A DNA stretch of 64,000 nucleotides from Kiloniella litopenaei (lineage in GTDB: Bacteria; Pseudomonadota; Alphaproteobacteria; Kiloniellales; Kiloniellaceae), in contig NZ_LANI01000021.1 of the NCBI RefSeq assembly GCF_000982415.1, positions 62,001 to 126,000 on the forward strand. The letters are read 5' to 3'. Below, piece by piece: positions 56,329 to 64,000 of the stretch. The notes beneath the pieces were generated by a model. The model was not told the DNA's origin and ran no database searches. It saw only the letters and a program-made list of their open reading frames with translations. Made by a program: the position numbers and the translations under genes. Within the stretch, counting starts at the first letter, position 1. The number at the start of each line of letters is the position of its first letter.

Positions 56329-57222
56329 TTATTCCACAAGAGAAACTTGGTCGTCATCTTCTGGGAAGATGTCTGTTAACCCCGGTGCCAATGTTGGTTC
56401 TACATCACCGTCGTTAATTTCGTTCACACGTTTTTGGTGATATAGCGAACGAACACGTGCATAGAAGTCAACTGAATCACGTTCCAGTTCATCCAGCGTT
56501 TCAATGTTACGTGATCTTTTGTCGACACCATCGGTCACTTTACGCGCAATCAGAACTTCTGTTTTTGCAACATACGTCAATGGATCCAGAAGCGCGTCAC
56601 CGATCAGGCCAACACCGTCACGGACGTTTGATGGGCCAAGAATTGGAAGGACCAAGTAAGGTCCCTCGGGAACGCCCCAAGTTCCTAGTGTCTGTCCAAA
56701 ATCTTCTGCGTGGTATTCCAAACCAGTTTGACCGGCCACATCTGCCAAGCCACCAGCACCAGCAATTGTGTTCACCAAGAAACGAGCAAAAGTATTTTCT
56801 GCTTTTTCAATATCACCCTGAAGAAGATCATTCGCAAGAATAACAGGCGAGTATGAGTTTCTGATGAAATTACGAACAGAATCGCGAATAGGAGATGGAA
56901 CAATAAAGCGATAACCTTCTGCAACGGGGCGGAAGATCAGTGTATCTGCTGCATCGTTGAATGCGAAAATAAAGCGGTTAACGGTTTCAATTGGATCATT
57001 GTCACCTTCGTCAACTGCGGCTGCGCTTTCAGTTTGCGCCCACTGGTCATCAGTGCTTGCGTTTGCTTCTTCTTGCAGCGTTGAATTTGGCTTGCTGGCA
57101 CAGCCTGTCACAAAAATAGCAACAGCAGTAAAAGCTACCAAACGTTTAATTAGTCGAGAATTAATCTCGGACAAAATACCTAACCCCACGACATTTCGCC
57201 TATCATTTGTTTCTACGGTCAT
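56329..57222 (-). CDS. mlaA: Outer-membrane lipoprotein MlaA (VacJ)
   Basis: I choose ATG 57222 (MTVETNDRRN), which gives 297 residues with lipobox VTGC41 after a rather long leader; a GTG or TTG 11-16 codons later would shorten it to a normal signal length. The conserved MlaA core follows: DPIETVNRFIFAFNDAADTLIFRPVAEGYRF, RNFIRNSYSPVILANDLLQGD and GTWGVPEGPYLVLPILGPSNVRDGVG. MlaA sits in the outer membrane with porins and removes mislocalised phospholipid. It is followed directly by mlaC, the usual pairing. Confidence 0.94.
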   Translation of the reverse strand: MTVETNDRRNVVGLGILSEINSRLIKRLVAFTAVAIFVTGCASKPNSTLQEEANASTDDQWAQTESAAAVDEGDNDPIETVNRFIFAFNDAADTLIFRPVAEGYRFIVPSPIRDSVRNFIRNSYSPVILANDLLQGDIEKAENTFARFLVNTIAGAGGLADVAGQTGLEYHAEDFGQTLGTWGVPEGPYLVLPILGPSNVRDGVGLIGDALLDPLTYVAKTEVLIARKVTDGVDKRSRNIETLDELERDSVDFYARVRSLYHQKRVNEINDGDVEPTLAPGLTDIFPEDDDQVSLVE

Positions 57223-57618
57223 AACACTTGTCCACCAGAGACCCCCCTGACATCTGCTTTTAGTACACGATCTATTCCAAGCGTATTCCAAGGCAAATGC
57301 GTATGAACAAAACAAAATACTTAAATGCTCTTAAAAGGTAACAACAATACAGTCTTTTAAAGAGTACAAAACTTAGTATGGTTGATTATCACAGGCTTGA
57401 TAGCAAAACCAGTCATAAGAGTAATTAAATGCGGTAGAAGAAACATACTGTTGCATTTTTGCATCATCATGCATTGATTTGTTTTAAATTTTAGCGAAAT
57501 AGGGCGTGCGAATCTTCGTTAGGGTAATGTTTTTTTAATCTTTTTTCCATGGTGTGGTTTTTTATGGATTCGTCAAATAATGTGTTGGTTTCTTGTTTAC
57601 CGGTAGAGGAATAAAGGC
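57223..57618. other. Intergenic region, about 400 bp
   Basis: This is an AT-rich divergent gap between mlaA and the thioesterase gene. It should contain both promoters, but I find no strong motif, hairpin with T-run, or coding frame in it. Confidence 0.4.
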
Positions 57619-58116
57619 GTGATTAATTCGAACGAGGTAATGCCTCTGGTCACTTATAAGGGGAGTGTTCCATCCGAATGGCTTGATTACAATGGGCATA
57701 TGAATGTCGCTTATTATATGCACGTCTTTTGCGATGCGACGGATGCTTTTTTAGAATTTTTTGGTGTGACTGAAAGTTATCGGCAAGAAAAAAGCTGCTC
57801 AACCTTCGTTGTTGAAAACCATGTTAATTACATAAAAGAGCTTCATCATGGGTCGAAGATGAAGGTGGAAACAAGGCTACTCGGCTATGATCGAAAAAAA
57901 ATGAGCTATCATCATTCCCTTTATAATGTTGATGCCGGGTATTTAGCTGCGACGTCTGAATGGATATCTCTTCATGTAGATTTGGAAAAACGTGCATCAT
58001 GTGAAATGCCTGATACATTGGTTGGCAACCTGAAAGAGATATATGAGGCTCAACAAAGCATGCCCTTGCCTGTGAACATTGGGCGTTCAATAATGTCTTG
58101 GGATATTAAGTCCTGA
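57619..58116 (+). CDS. 4HBT-family acyl-CoA thioesterase (hotdog fold), GTG start
   Basis: A protein of 165 residues from GTG 57619, with GAGGAATAAAGG upstream. The motif EWLDYNGHMNVAYYMHVFCDATDAFLEFFG near residue 20 is the 4-hydroxybenzoyl-CoA thioesterase pattern with catalytic Asp and His. The body (FVVENHVNYIKELHHGSKMKVETRLLGYDRKKMSYHHSLY) is typical of the betainyl-CoA or LcdH-fused thioesterase branch. The fusion partner is absent here and no carnitine genes are nearby, so substrate is uncertain. It is monocistronic. Confidence 0.88.
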   Translation: MINSNEVMPLVTYKGSVPSEWLDYNGHMNVAYYMHVFCDATDAFLEFFGVTESYRQEKSCSTFVVENHVNYIKELHHGSKMKVETRLLGYDRKKMSYHHSLYNVDAGYLAATSEWISLHVDLEKRASCEMPDTLVGNLKEIYEAQQSMPLPVNIGRSIMSWDIKS

Positions 58117-58284
58117 GTTATTTACTCAATGGTTTGACCCAATTATGTCATGGCCAACTATGTCGTGGCCAAGGATGTCAGGGGGGGATCTGCAAGGAAT
58201 GTGGTTTGGCTCGGGCTGTAGGCTGGGAGGGAAGCAGAGGTGAATTTACTTGAAGTTAGGGCGTTGATTTCTAACATTAAGATT

Positions 58285-58785
58285 ATGAAAAAATGTCTTT
58301 ATCTTGCGATTCTCGCTTTTGCCTGTTTTCAGTCACCTACTGATGTTTATGCTGCCTGTACAGATCCGGCTGGACCAGATGTGAACTGGCAACGCTGTAA
58401 TATGGATGGCTTGAGTCTCGATAATGTTGACCTATCCAGCGCTCGCCTGCGAGATACCAGCTTTTTGCGGGGGTCGCTTGATGGCGCAGACCTTAAAAAT
58501 GTTTCTGCCTTCCGCACCAAATTTGTCAGTTCTTCCTTGGTTGATGCGAATTTCTCTAAGGCATCTTTGCCGGAAGCCGATTTCACCAAAGCTGATTTGC
58601 GGGGCGCTAACTTCACAGGGGCAAATTTGAAACGAGCCCGACTTTTTAAAACCGTGTTAAGAGGCGCAAACCTGACAAAAGCTAAAATTGAGGGGGCAGA
58701 CTTGACGAAAGCTGACTTGTCTGGTGCGACTTGGCTTGATGGAAAACGTATTTGTGCCGAGGGATCAATCGGTCGCTGTATGTAA
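58285..58785 (+). CDS. Exported pentapeptide-repeat protein
   Basis: I start at ATG 58285 (MKKCLYLAILAFACFQ), giving a clear signal peptide ending near VYAA. A GTG 15 codons earlier is the rival start, and it has a better purine-rich upstream stretch. The mature part has about 17 pentapeptide units of the A(D/N)Lxx type (ADLKNVSAFRTKFVSS, ADFTKADLRGANFTGANLKRARL), forming a right-handed quadrilateral beta helix, then Cys-containing C-terminal text. Three Cys residues in the mature part may form bonds in the periplasm. Role unknown. Confidence 0.85.
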   Translation: MKKCLYLAILAFACFQSPTDVYAACTDPAGPDVNWQRCNMDGLSLDNVDLSSARLRDTSFLRGSLDGADLKNVSAFRTKFVSSSLVDANFSKASLPEADFTKADLRGANFTGANLKRARLFKTVLRGANLTKAKIEGADLTKADLSGATWLDGKRICAEGSIGRCM

Positions 58786-59080
58786 TTCGTATATGAATGC
58801 TTTTGGCGTGAAGGTTGATAATTTTAATCGGCGTTAATGTCTATCCTTTCTAAGGCTGTTTTGAGTAATTTTATAAAAAAATCGATTGTTCTGGTGGAAC
58901 TATAATTTCCATAGCGTTATAACCATTATTAGAACTATTAAATACTTTAGCTGTGGATGGCGGTCCTGCTTATTTTAACCTGTACTTCTTATTTATCCCG
59001 GAGGATGGGGATAAACGTAATCTGTATGATCAGTTTATGCAGAAAAGCGATCCTTTATCCTTTGGTTATATGGGGCCGAT
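58786..59080. other. Intergenic region, 295 bp
   Basis: This gap separates the pentapeptide gene from the ClC gene. It is AT-rich, and I see no hairpin with T-run or supported frame in it. Confidence 0.4.
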
Positions 59081-60859
59081 ATGTCTAGGGATAAAGCGCC
59101 CCGGTTGTCGCCGTTACAACAGATCAAGCAATTCATACAGAATGAGCAGGTTATTCTTTCGTCACTTGCTGTAATTATAGGGGTGGCAGCCGGACTTGCC
59201 GCTATGGCATTCCGTCATTTCATTGATCTTGTCCAGATGTTTTTCTACGGGTTTCAAGGCGAGAAAGTATCTGCGGGAATGGCCGGGTTACCTTGGTGGC
59301 AAATTGTTCTGGTGCCCGTTATTGGTGGTGGGATCGTTGGGTTGTTTATTCGATACTTCTTGCCAGATGGTAAACCACAGGGGGTTCCGCACGTCATAGA
59401 GGCTACCGCGCTAAAAGGTGGCCGCATGTCCTTGAAAATTGGTGTCAGAGCTGCCATTGCATCAGCATTCTCGATTGGGGTCGGGGCGTCCGTCGGGCGT
59501 GAGGGGCCCGTTGTTCATCTGGGGGCATCAATTGGCGCATGGCTTTCAAAACGGCTACACCTCGGATATTCACTCTTCCGCACGCTGTTGGGCTGTGGCG
59601 TTGCTGCGGCTATTGCGACATCTTTTAATGCCCCGATTGCGGGGGTCTTTTTTGCTTTGGAAGTTGTTGTCGGTCATTACGCGCTTTCTGCCTTTGCCCC
59701 GATTGTTATCGCGTCCGTTGTCGGTACGATTATCAGCCGCATTTACTATGGTGATTTTCCGGCCTTTATTCTGCCCAAGGCAATGTCCTTGTCATCATTC
59801 TGGGAATTCCCGGCCTTTGCCCTTCTGGGCATTATTTCAGCTTTGGCGGCCATTGCTTTTATGTGGTCGGTGATTTTTGCAGAAGATACCTTTAAGAAAC
59901 TGAATGTTCCCTTCTGGGGAAAACCGATGATCGGTGGGCTGGCACTGGGTGTTATGGCTCTTGTCTTCCCACAGGTTCTTGGTGTTGGTTATGAAGCAAC
60001 CGATGCGGCCTTGTCAGAACTTTACCCCCTTTGGTTGTTATTGGCTTTGATTGTGGTGAAGACCATCGCAACCGCGATTTCCTTGGGATCTGGCTTCTCC
60101 GGGGGCGTATTTTCGCCATCGATCTTTCTTGGGGCAATGGTCGGTGGTGCCTATGGCATTATTGCGACCAGTATTTTTCCCGAACTCTCTTCCGGAACGG
60201 GGGCCTATACCGTGATTGGCATGGGGGCTGTTGCCGGGGCGGTTCTTGGGGCACCAGTCTCAACCATCCTGATGATTTTTGAGCTGACAAACGACTATGC
60301 CCTAACCATTGCCGTTATGATTGCGACTTCCCTTTCCAGTGTCATCACGCAGCAGGTTCACGGCCGCTCTTTTTTCATGTGGCAGCTTGAAAGGCGGGGC
60401 GTTGAAATTCGGGGCGGGCGCGAAGCCAGCCTGATGCGATCTATCACCATATCTCATATGGTACATTGCGAAGTATCAACTGTTGATACGACCGCGGATT
60501 TGCAGCATGTCAGGGAAGAGATCAGGAAAACACGGCTGGGACAGGTCTTTGTGATTGATGAGGAAGAACGACTTAAAGGATCGATCACTTTTATTGAGCT
60601 GGCTGATGGGCTGGATTTACAGGAAGAAAAGGGTGTTGCCCTTACGGCACTGGATATTGCGCGCACCAAGGCTGTTCAGCTAGAGGAAGATTCTAATATT
60701 GAACAGGCACTTCAGGCCCATGGGGCAAGTGGAGAGGTTTATATCCCCGTGATTGATGAAGAAGGTGTTCTGAAAGGTGTCTTACACGAACACGATGTGG
60801 CACTCGCCTATAAAAAAGCGATGGAGCAGGCCCGGGCAGAAGAGCGTGGCGACATGTAA
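59081..60859 (+). CDS. ClC-family chloride channel/transporter with CBS domains
   Basis: A protein of 592 residues. The ClC core has GREGPVVHLGASIGAW near residue 137 with the gating Glu, and SGFSGGVFSPSIFLGAMVGGAYG with the GxFxP-type motif near residue 339. About 10 or more membrane helices fill residues 25-430. The C-terminus (about 460-580) has two CBS domains (STVDTTADLQHVREEIRKTRLGQVFVIDEEERLKGSITF). It may exchange chloride for protons or conduct it, with nucleotide control through CBS. GGGGCCGAT precedes the ATG. Ion specificity is not settled by sequence. Confidence 0.93.
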   Translation: MSRDKAPRLSPLQQIKQFIQNEQVILSSLAVIIGVAAGLAAMAFRHFIDLVQMFFYGFQGEKVSAGMAGLPWWQIVLVPVIGGGIVGLFIRYFLPDGKPQGVPHVIEATALKGGRMSLKIGVRAAIASAFSIGVGASVGREGPVVHLGASIGAWLSKRLHLGYSLFRTLLGCGVAAAIATSFNAPIAGVFFALEVVVGHYALSAFAPIVIASVVGTIISRIYYGDFPAFILPKAMSLSSFWEFPAFALLGIISALAAIAFMWSVIFAEDTFKKLNVPFWGKPMIGGLALGVMALVFPQVLGVGYEATDAALSELYPLWLLLALIVVKTIATAISLGSGFSGGVFSPSIFLGAMVGGAYGIIATSIFPELSSGTGAYTVIGMGAVAGAVLGAPVSTILMIFELTNDYALTIAVMIATSLSSVITQQVHGRSFFMWQLERRGVEIRGGREASLMRSITISHMVHCEVSTVDTTADLQHVREEIRKTRLGQVFVIDEEERLKGSITFIELADGLDLQEEKGVALTALDIARTKAVQLEEDSNIEQALQAHGASGEVYIPVIDEEGVLKGVLHEHDVALAYKKAMEQARAEERGDM

Positions 60860-60901
60860 CAGTTTCTGTAAAATTAGATCAAAAATTGTATTGATATAGA
60901 T

Positions 60902-60942
60902 AAGGGCTGAAAACGCTATATGGTTTCAGCCCTTAATTTTTT
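60902..60942. terminator. Bidirectional intrinsic terminator
   Basis: AAGGGCTGAAA / TTTCAGCCCTT form an 11-bp perfect stem with an 11-base loop, between convergent genes. T-runs lie on the plus side (AATTTTTT); on the minus side the flanking T content is weaker. Confidence 0.85.
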
Positions 60943-60965
60943 AAACACGATTCTCAAAATGAGAT

Positions 60966-62099
60966 TTAGTCTTCGAGAAGATAGCCTGATTTGAGTGGTT
61001 CTTTGCCCGCAACCTTGCCGACAACAAGGCCCGGTTTGACGGCTTTGTGCTGGCGGCGTGTAAAGAAAATTCCATCTGTTCCAGCATAGATCGGCGTGCG
61101 AGATTGTGTCGGATCTTCAGCTGCGGGGTCAATCAGCGTTGCGATTTGATCGCCTTTTTTCACCATGTCACCCAGTTCTCGGCAATAGGTCACAAAGCCT
61201 GCGCCCGGTGAGGGAATAATCTCACAAGCGTCAGTACCTGTTGCATCACACAAAGGTGCAGACAGAGGGCCTGCGTCGCCTTTGATCAGGCCGCGACGAA
61301 CAAAGAATTTATAGAGTGCATCGGCATCTTTTGCCCCGATTTCGTCCGAGACGTCTGGGCGTCCGCGATGTTCAACCGTCATCGACATGGTTGCCTGCGG
61401 AATGGTTGCATCCGGGAACAGACGTGAAAGCTCCGCCCAGGGGCGCGTATATACCTCGTCAAAGCTGCCGCCACCTGAATTTTCAGCCATCATGACGGCT
61501 GCTGCGCCGAAATCGGCGGCAAAATCCTGACAATCTGGCCAGTTGAGGTCAGATATATAAAGATATGGGAGAGATTCATCATCGCAATGAAGATCAAAGA
61601 CATAGTCAGCGCGGGCGGCTTCTTTTGTCAGTATCTTGCGAAGGCTTTCGAATTCGCTTGTTGGTGTCACTTCGTCCAGAACGCCCTGCATTGTTGCCCT
61701 AATAAGTTGAACGTTGCTATCTGCATCTGTTCCAAGTTTGCCAACAAGACGATCTTTCATCATTGCGGTTAGATCATACCAACCACGGTTAAAGTTACCT
61801 TCACCGCCACGGTGAACACGCCCTAGAAGAATGTCATCTTCAAATTGATCCAGGCCAATAGGGTTGGCAAAGGGAACAACAACGATTTCGCCCTTTATCA
61901 AGCCCTGTTGATCTGCGTCTTCGAGACGTTGCAGCAAATGATGAGTGCAAGCCATTGCCGGCGTTTCATCTGCGTGTAGGCAAGCTTGTACATAAGCAAC
62001 TTTACCATCTGTGCCTGCACCGTAGCGATGCATGGTGACGACCCGTTGTGTACTTGGTGTTTCGGAAAGCAGCGCGTGGCGCTCTGTAATACGGGTCAT
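60966..62099 (-). CDS. Succinylglutamate desuccinylase/aspartoacylase family protein
   Basis: I choose ATG 62099 (MTRITERHALLSETP), since AGGAAAAAAC precedes it; the longer frame has 13 extra residues. The 377-residue product shows the zinc carboxypeptidase-like metal site: QACLHADETPAM (His and Glu) and, near residue 170, FDLHCDDESLPYLYI (second His). The N-terminal GTDGKVAYVQAC and FANPIGLDQFEDD are family marks. The C-terminal third resembles the beta-barrel extension of AstE-like deacylases. Substrate is unknown; ectoine or amino-acid acyl derivatives are possible. Confidence 0.88.
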   Translation of the reverse strand: MTRITERHALLSETPSTQRVVTMHRYGAGTDGKVAYVQACLHADETPAMACTHHLLQRLEDADQQGLIKGEIVVVPFANPIGLDQFEDDILLGRVHRGGEGNFNRGWYDLTAMMKDRLVGKLGTDADSNVQLIRATMQGVLDEVTPTSEFESLRKILTKEAARADYVFDLHCDDESLPYLYISDLNWPDCQDFAADFGAAAVMMAENSGGGSFDEVYTRPWAELSRLFPDATIPQATMSMTVEHRGRPDVSDEIGAKDADALYKFFVRRGLIKGDAGPLSAPLCDATGTDACEIIPSPGAGFVTYCRELGDMVKKGDQIATLIDPAAEDPTQSRTPIYAGTDGIFFTRRQHKAVKPGLVVGKVAGKEPLKSGYLLED

Positions 62100-62178
62100 G
62101 TTTTTTCCTGTATGTTCTTGTGGTTCAGAGTTTTGCATAACATAAAGAGTTGTTTGATCTTTAGGTCAAGAGGTAAAA

Positions 62179-64000
62179 GTGGATGAGCTTGCCGAGAAGC
62201 TGCGTTATAAACCAATCATGATAAACGAATCGCAAATGCAAAACGACGGGCTGCCGCCCTATCTTACCGGTCTTAATGAATCGCAGATGGATGCTGTTCA
62301 GACCACTGATGGACCTGTTCTTGTGCTGGCTGGTGCCGGGACCGGAAAGACACGCGTTCTAACCACACGGCTTGCCCATATTCTGGCGACGGGGAAAGCT
62401 TTCCCGGGGCAGGTGCTGGCTGTGACCTTTACAAACAAAGCCGCGCAGGAAATGAAGGAGAGGGTCGCTGGCATCCTCAATGAACCTTCTGTCGAACGCT
62501 GGTGGTTGGGTACTTTTCATGCCATTGCGGTTCGTATGTTGCGGGCTCATGCCGAGAAGGTTGGCCTGGGAACTGACTTTGCGATTATTGATACAGATGA
62601 TCAGCTGCGTCTGGTAAAGCAGCTTCTGAAAGAAAATAATCTCGACGATAAAAAATGGCCGCCGAAATCGGTTCTCGGTGTTATTCAGCGCTGGAAAGAT
62701 CGCGGGCAAACGCCGGATCATGTTTCTGCCAACGAAGCCAAGGAATTTGCCGGCGGACGTATTCATAAAATTTACCAGAGCTATCAGCAGCGCATGAAAG
62801 AACTCAATGCCTGTGATTTTGGTGATTTGCTGTTGCATACTCTGGTTATTTTTCAGACCTATCCGGATGTTTTAGCGGATTATCATCGGCGTTTTCACTA
62901 TATTCTTGTTGATGAGTATCAGGATACCAACGTGGCCCAGTACCTTTGGTTACGTCTTTTGGCCCAAGGGCATCAGAATGTGTGCTGTGTTGGGGATGAT
63001 GATCAATCCATTTACGGATGGCGTGGGGCCGAGGTTGGCAATATCCTGCGATTTGAAAAGGATTTTCCCGGCGCTAAAGTTGTCCGTCTGGAACGGAATT
63101 ATCGTTCGACCGGACGTATTCTTGCCGCGGCATCTTCTGTGATCAGCCACAACGAAGGTCGTTTGGGCAAGACGCTTTGGACGGATGATGATGACGGCGA
63201 GATGATTCGTGTTCGCGGCCTTTGGGATGGCGAGGCTGAAGCCCGGTTTGTCGGCGAAGAAACGGAAAGCTTACAACGCAAGGGGCAATCATTGGATCAG
63301 ATTGCTGTTCTTGTTCGGACGGGGGCCATGACCCGTGAGTTTGAAGAGCGTTTTTTGACGTTGGGTATCCCTTACCGGGTGATCGGCGGTGCACGGTTTT
63401 ATGAACGTCTGGAAATCCGTGATGCCTTGGCGTACCTGCGCCTTGTGAATTCGGCGGATGACAGTCTGGCGTTTGAGCGGGTTATCAATACGCCGAAAAG
63501 AGGGCTTGGTCCTGCGGCCGTCAGCGTGGTTCATCAATTGGCCCGTCAGATCGAGACATCTTTGTTTAAGGCGGCGCAGGAAATCGTTGAAACGGATGAG
63601 CTGCGTCCAGCAGCACGCAAGTCGATGGCCGGCTTTGTTGCACAGGTTGAACGTTGGCAGGGTTTGAAAAATGATATCCCGCATCCAGAGCTAGCTGACC
63701 TTATTCTGGAAGAAAGCGGTTATCTGGAATTCTGGCAGAATGACAAATCAGTTGAAGCCAAGGGACGCGTTGAAAACTTACGTGAGTTGGTGAATGCCTT
63801 GGGTGAGTTCGAGAGTCTTCCCGATTTTCTGGAACATGTCAGTCTTGTGATGGATACCAACAGCCAACAAAACCAGGACATGGTGTCTATCATGACCTTG
63901 CATGGTGCCAAGGGTCTTGAATTTGAAACTGTTTTCTTGCCGGGTTGGGAAGAGGGATTGTTCCCGAACCAACGCGCAATGGATGAACAGGGTCTGAAAG
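62179..64000 (+). CDS. uvrD: UvrD/PcrA-type ATP-dependent DNA helicase (3' partial)
   Basis: The frame opens at GTG 62179 with AAGAGGTAAAA upstream and runs past the window edge; about 607 residues are visible. Superfamily 1A motifs are Q-motif LNESQMDAV, Walker A AGAGTGKT near residue 56, motif II LVDEYQDTN, motif III VGDDDQSIYGWRGA, motif IV RLERNYRST and motif V MTLHGAKGLEFETVFLPGWEEGLFP. Motif VI and the C-terminal tail lie beyond the edge. It unwinds DNA in mismatch and excision repair. It is divergent from the desuccinylase-like gene. Confidence 0.95.
   Translation, partial: MDELAEKLRYKPIMINESQMQNDGLPPYLTGLNESQMDAVQTTDGPVLVLAGAGTGKTRVLTTRLAHILATGKAFPGQVLAVTFTNKAAQEMKERVAGILNEPSVERWWLGTFHAIAVRMLRAHAEKVGLGTDFAIIDTDDQLRLVKQLLKENNLDDKKWPPKSVLGVIQRWKDRGQTPDHVSANEAKEFAGGRIHKIYQSYQQRMKELNACDFGDLLLHTLVIFQTYPDVLADYHRRFHYILVDEYQDTNVAQYLWLRLLAQGHQNVCCVGDDDQSIYGWRGAEVGNILRFEKDFPGAKVVRLERNYRSTGRILAAASSVISHNEGRLGKTLWTDDDDGEMIRVRGLWDGEAEARFVGEETESLQRKGQSLDQIAVLVRTGAMTREFEERFLTLGIPYRVIGGARFYERLEIRDALAYLRLVNSADDSLAFERVINTPKRGLGPAAVSVVHQLARQIETSLFKAAQEIVETDELRPAARKSMAGFVAQVERWQGLKNDIPHPELADLILEESGYLEFWQNDKSVEAKGRVENLRELVNALGEFESLPDFLEHVSLVMDTNSQQNQDMVSIMTLHGAKGLEFETVFLPGWEEGLFPNQRAMDEQGLK

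Overview
The window looks like a chromosome segment of an alphaproteobacterium of moderate GC content, probably a marine Rhodospirillales-type organism; the genus cannot be fixed from sequence alone. Clues are the carA-carB-greA and yqeY-dnaG-rpoD neighbourhoods, the small DUF4169 and DUF465 (YdcH-like) proteins, a SleB-type cell wall hydrolase, MlaA/MlaC, and a large XRE-type regulator beside a sodium/solute symporter-histidine kinase. The window begins inside an ABC permease gene and ends inside a UvrD-type helicase gene.

Layout. 1-9.9 kb: a polyamine-type ABC permease (partial) and substrate-binding protein, an ACT-domain GcvR-like protein, ung, a LysR regulator, a UbiH-family flavoprotein hydroxylase, an AsmA-like envelope protein, a cell wall hydrolase, a carboxymuconolactone decarboxylase-like gene overlapping a MerR regulator, and a 58-residue DUF4169 protein. 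10-12.8 kb: a protease II gene broken by one frameshift and an exported LprI-like protein. 12.8-24.9 kb: the housekeeping core pyrF, a histidine phosphatase, greA, carB and carA on the minus strand, then yqeY, dnaG, rpoD and an ASCH gene on the plus strand. 25-29.2 kb: an MBL hydrolase, a CAT-anticodon tRNA, and a large AT-rich gene joining a PD-(D/E)XK nuclease-like domain, a P-loop NTPase and two cold-shock domains. I consider that gene the most interesting object here and a candidate stand-alone defence gene. 29.3-38.7 kb: a methyltransferase, a membrane protein/XRE pair, a five-gene LysR-OYE-VOC-cupin-ADH detoxification-type locus, an operon of DUF4166, a saccharopine-dehydrogenase-like protein and a GNAT gene interrupted by an amber codon, then DUF2269, PAS and DUF465 genes. 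38.8-45.7 kb: an iron locus with a PKHD dioxygenase, DUF1513, two imelysins, a di-heme DUF1111 oxidoreductase and bacterioferritin behind a near-perfect Fur box. 46-48.5 kb: a MocR/LysE divergent pair with palindromic operators, then a minus-strand structured RNA or small-protein candidate ending in a strong terminator. 48.5-53.7 kb: a sensory locus made of an XRE regulator carrying a HisKA-like segment, a CheY-like regulator, a small membrane protein and an SSS-domain histidine kinase. 53.8-64 kb: ettA, mlaC and mlaA, a thioesterase, a pentapeptide repeat protein, a ClC channel, a succinylglutamate desuccinylase-like protein and a UvrD helicase.

The window combines a conserved macromolecular-synthesis and pyrimidine core with accessory blocks for iron acquisition and storage, electrophile handling, carboxylate-type sensing and outer-membrane lipid asymmetry. 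Two genes (ptrB-like and GNAT) are broken by a single lesion each, which could be real decay or base-calling error.
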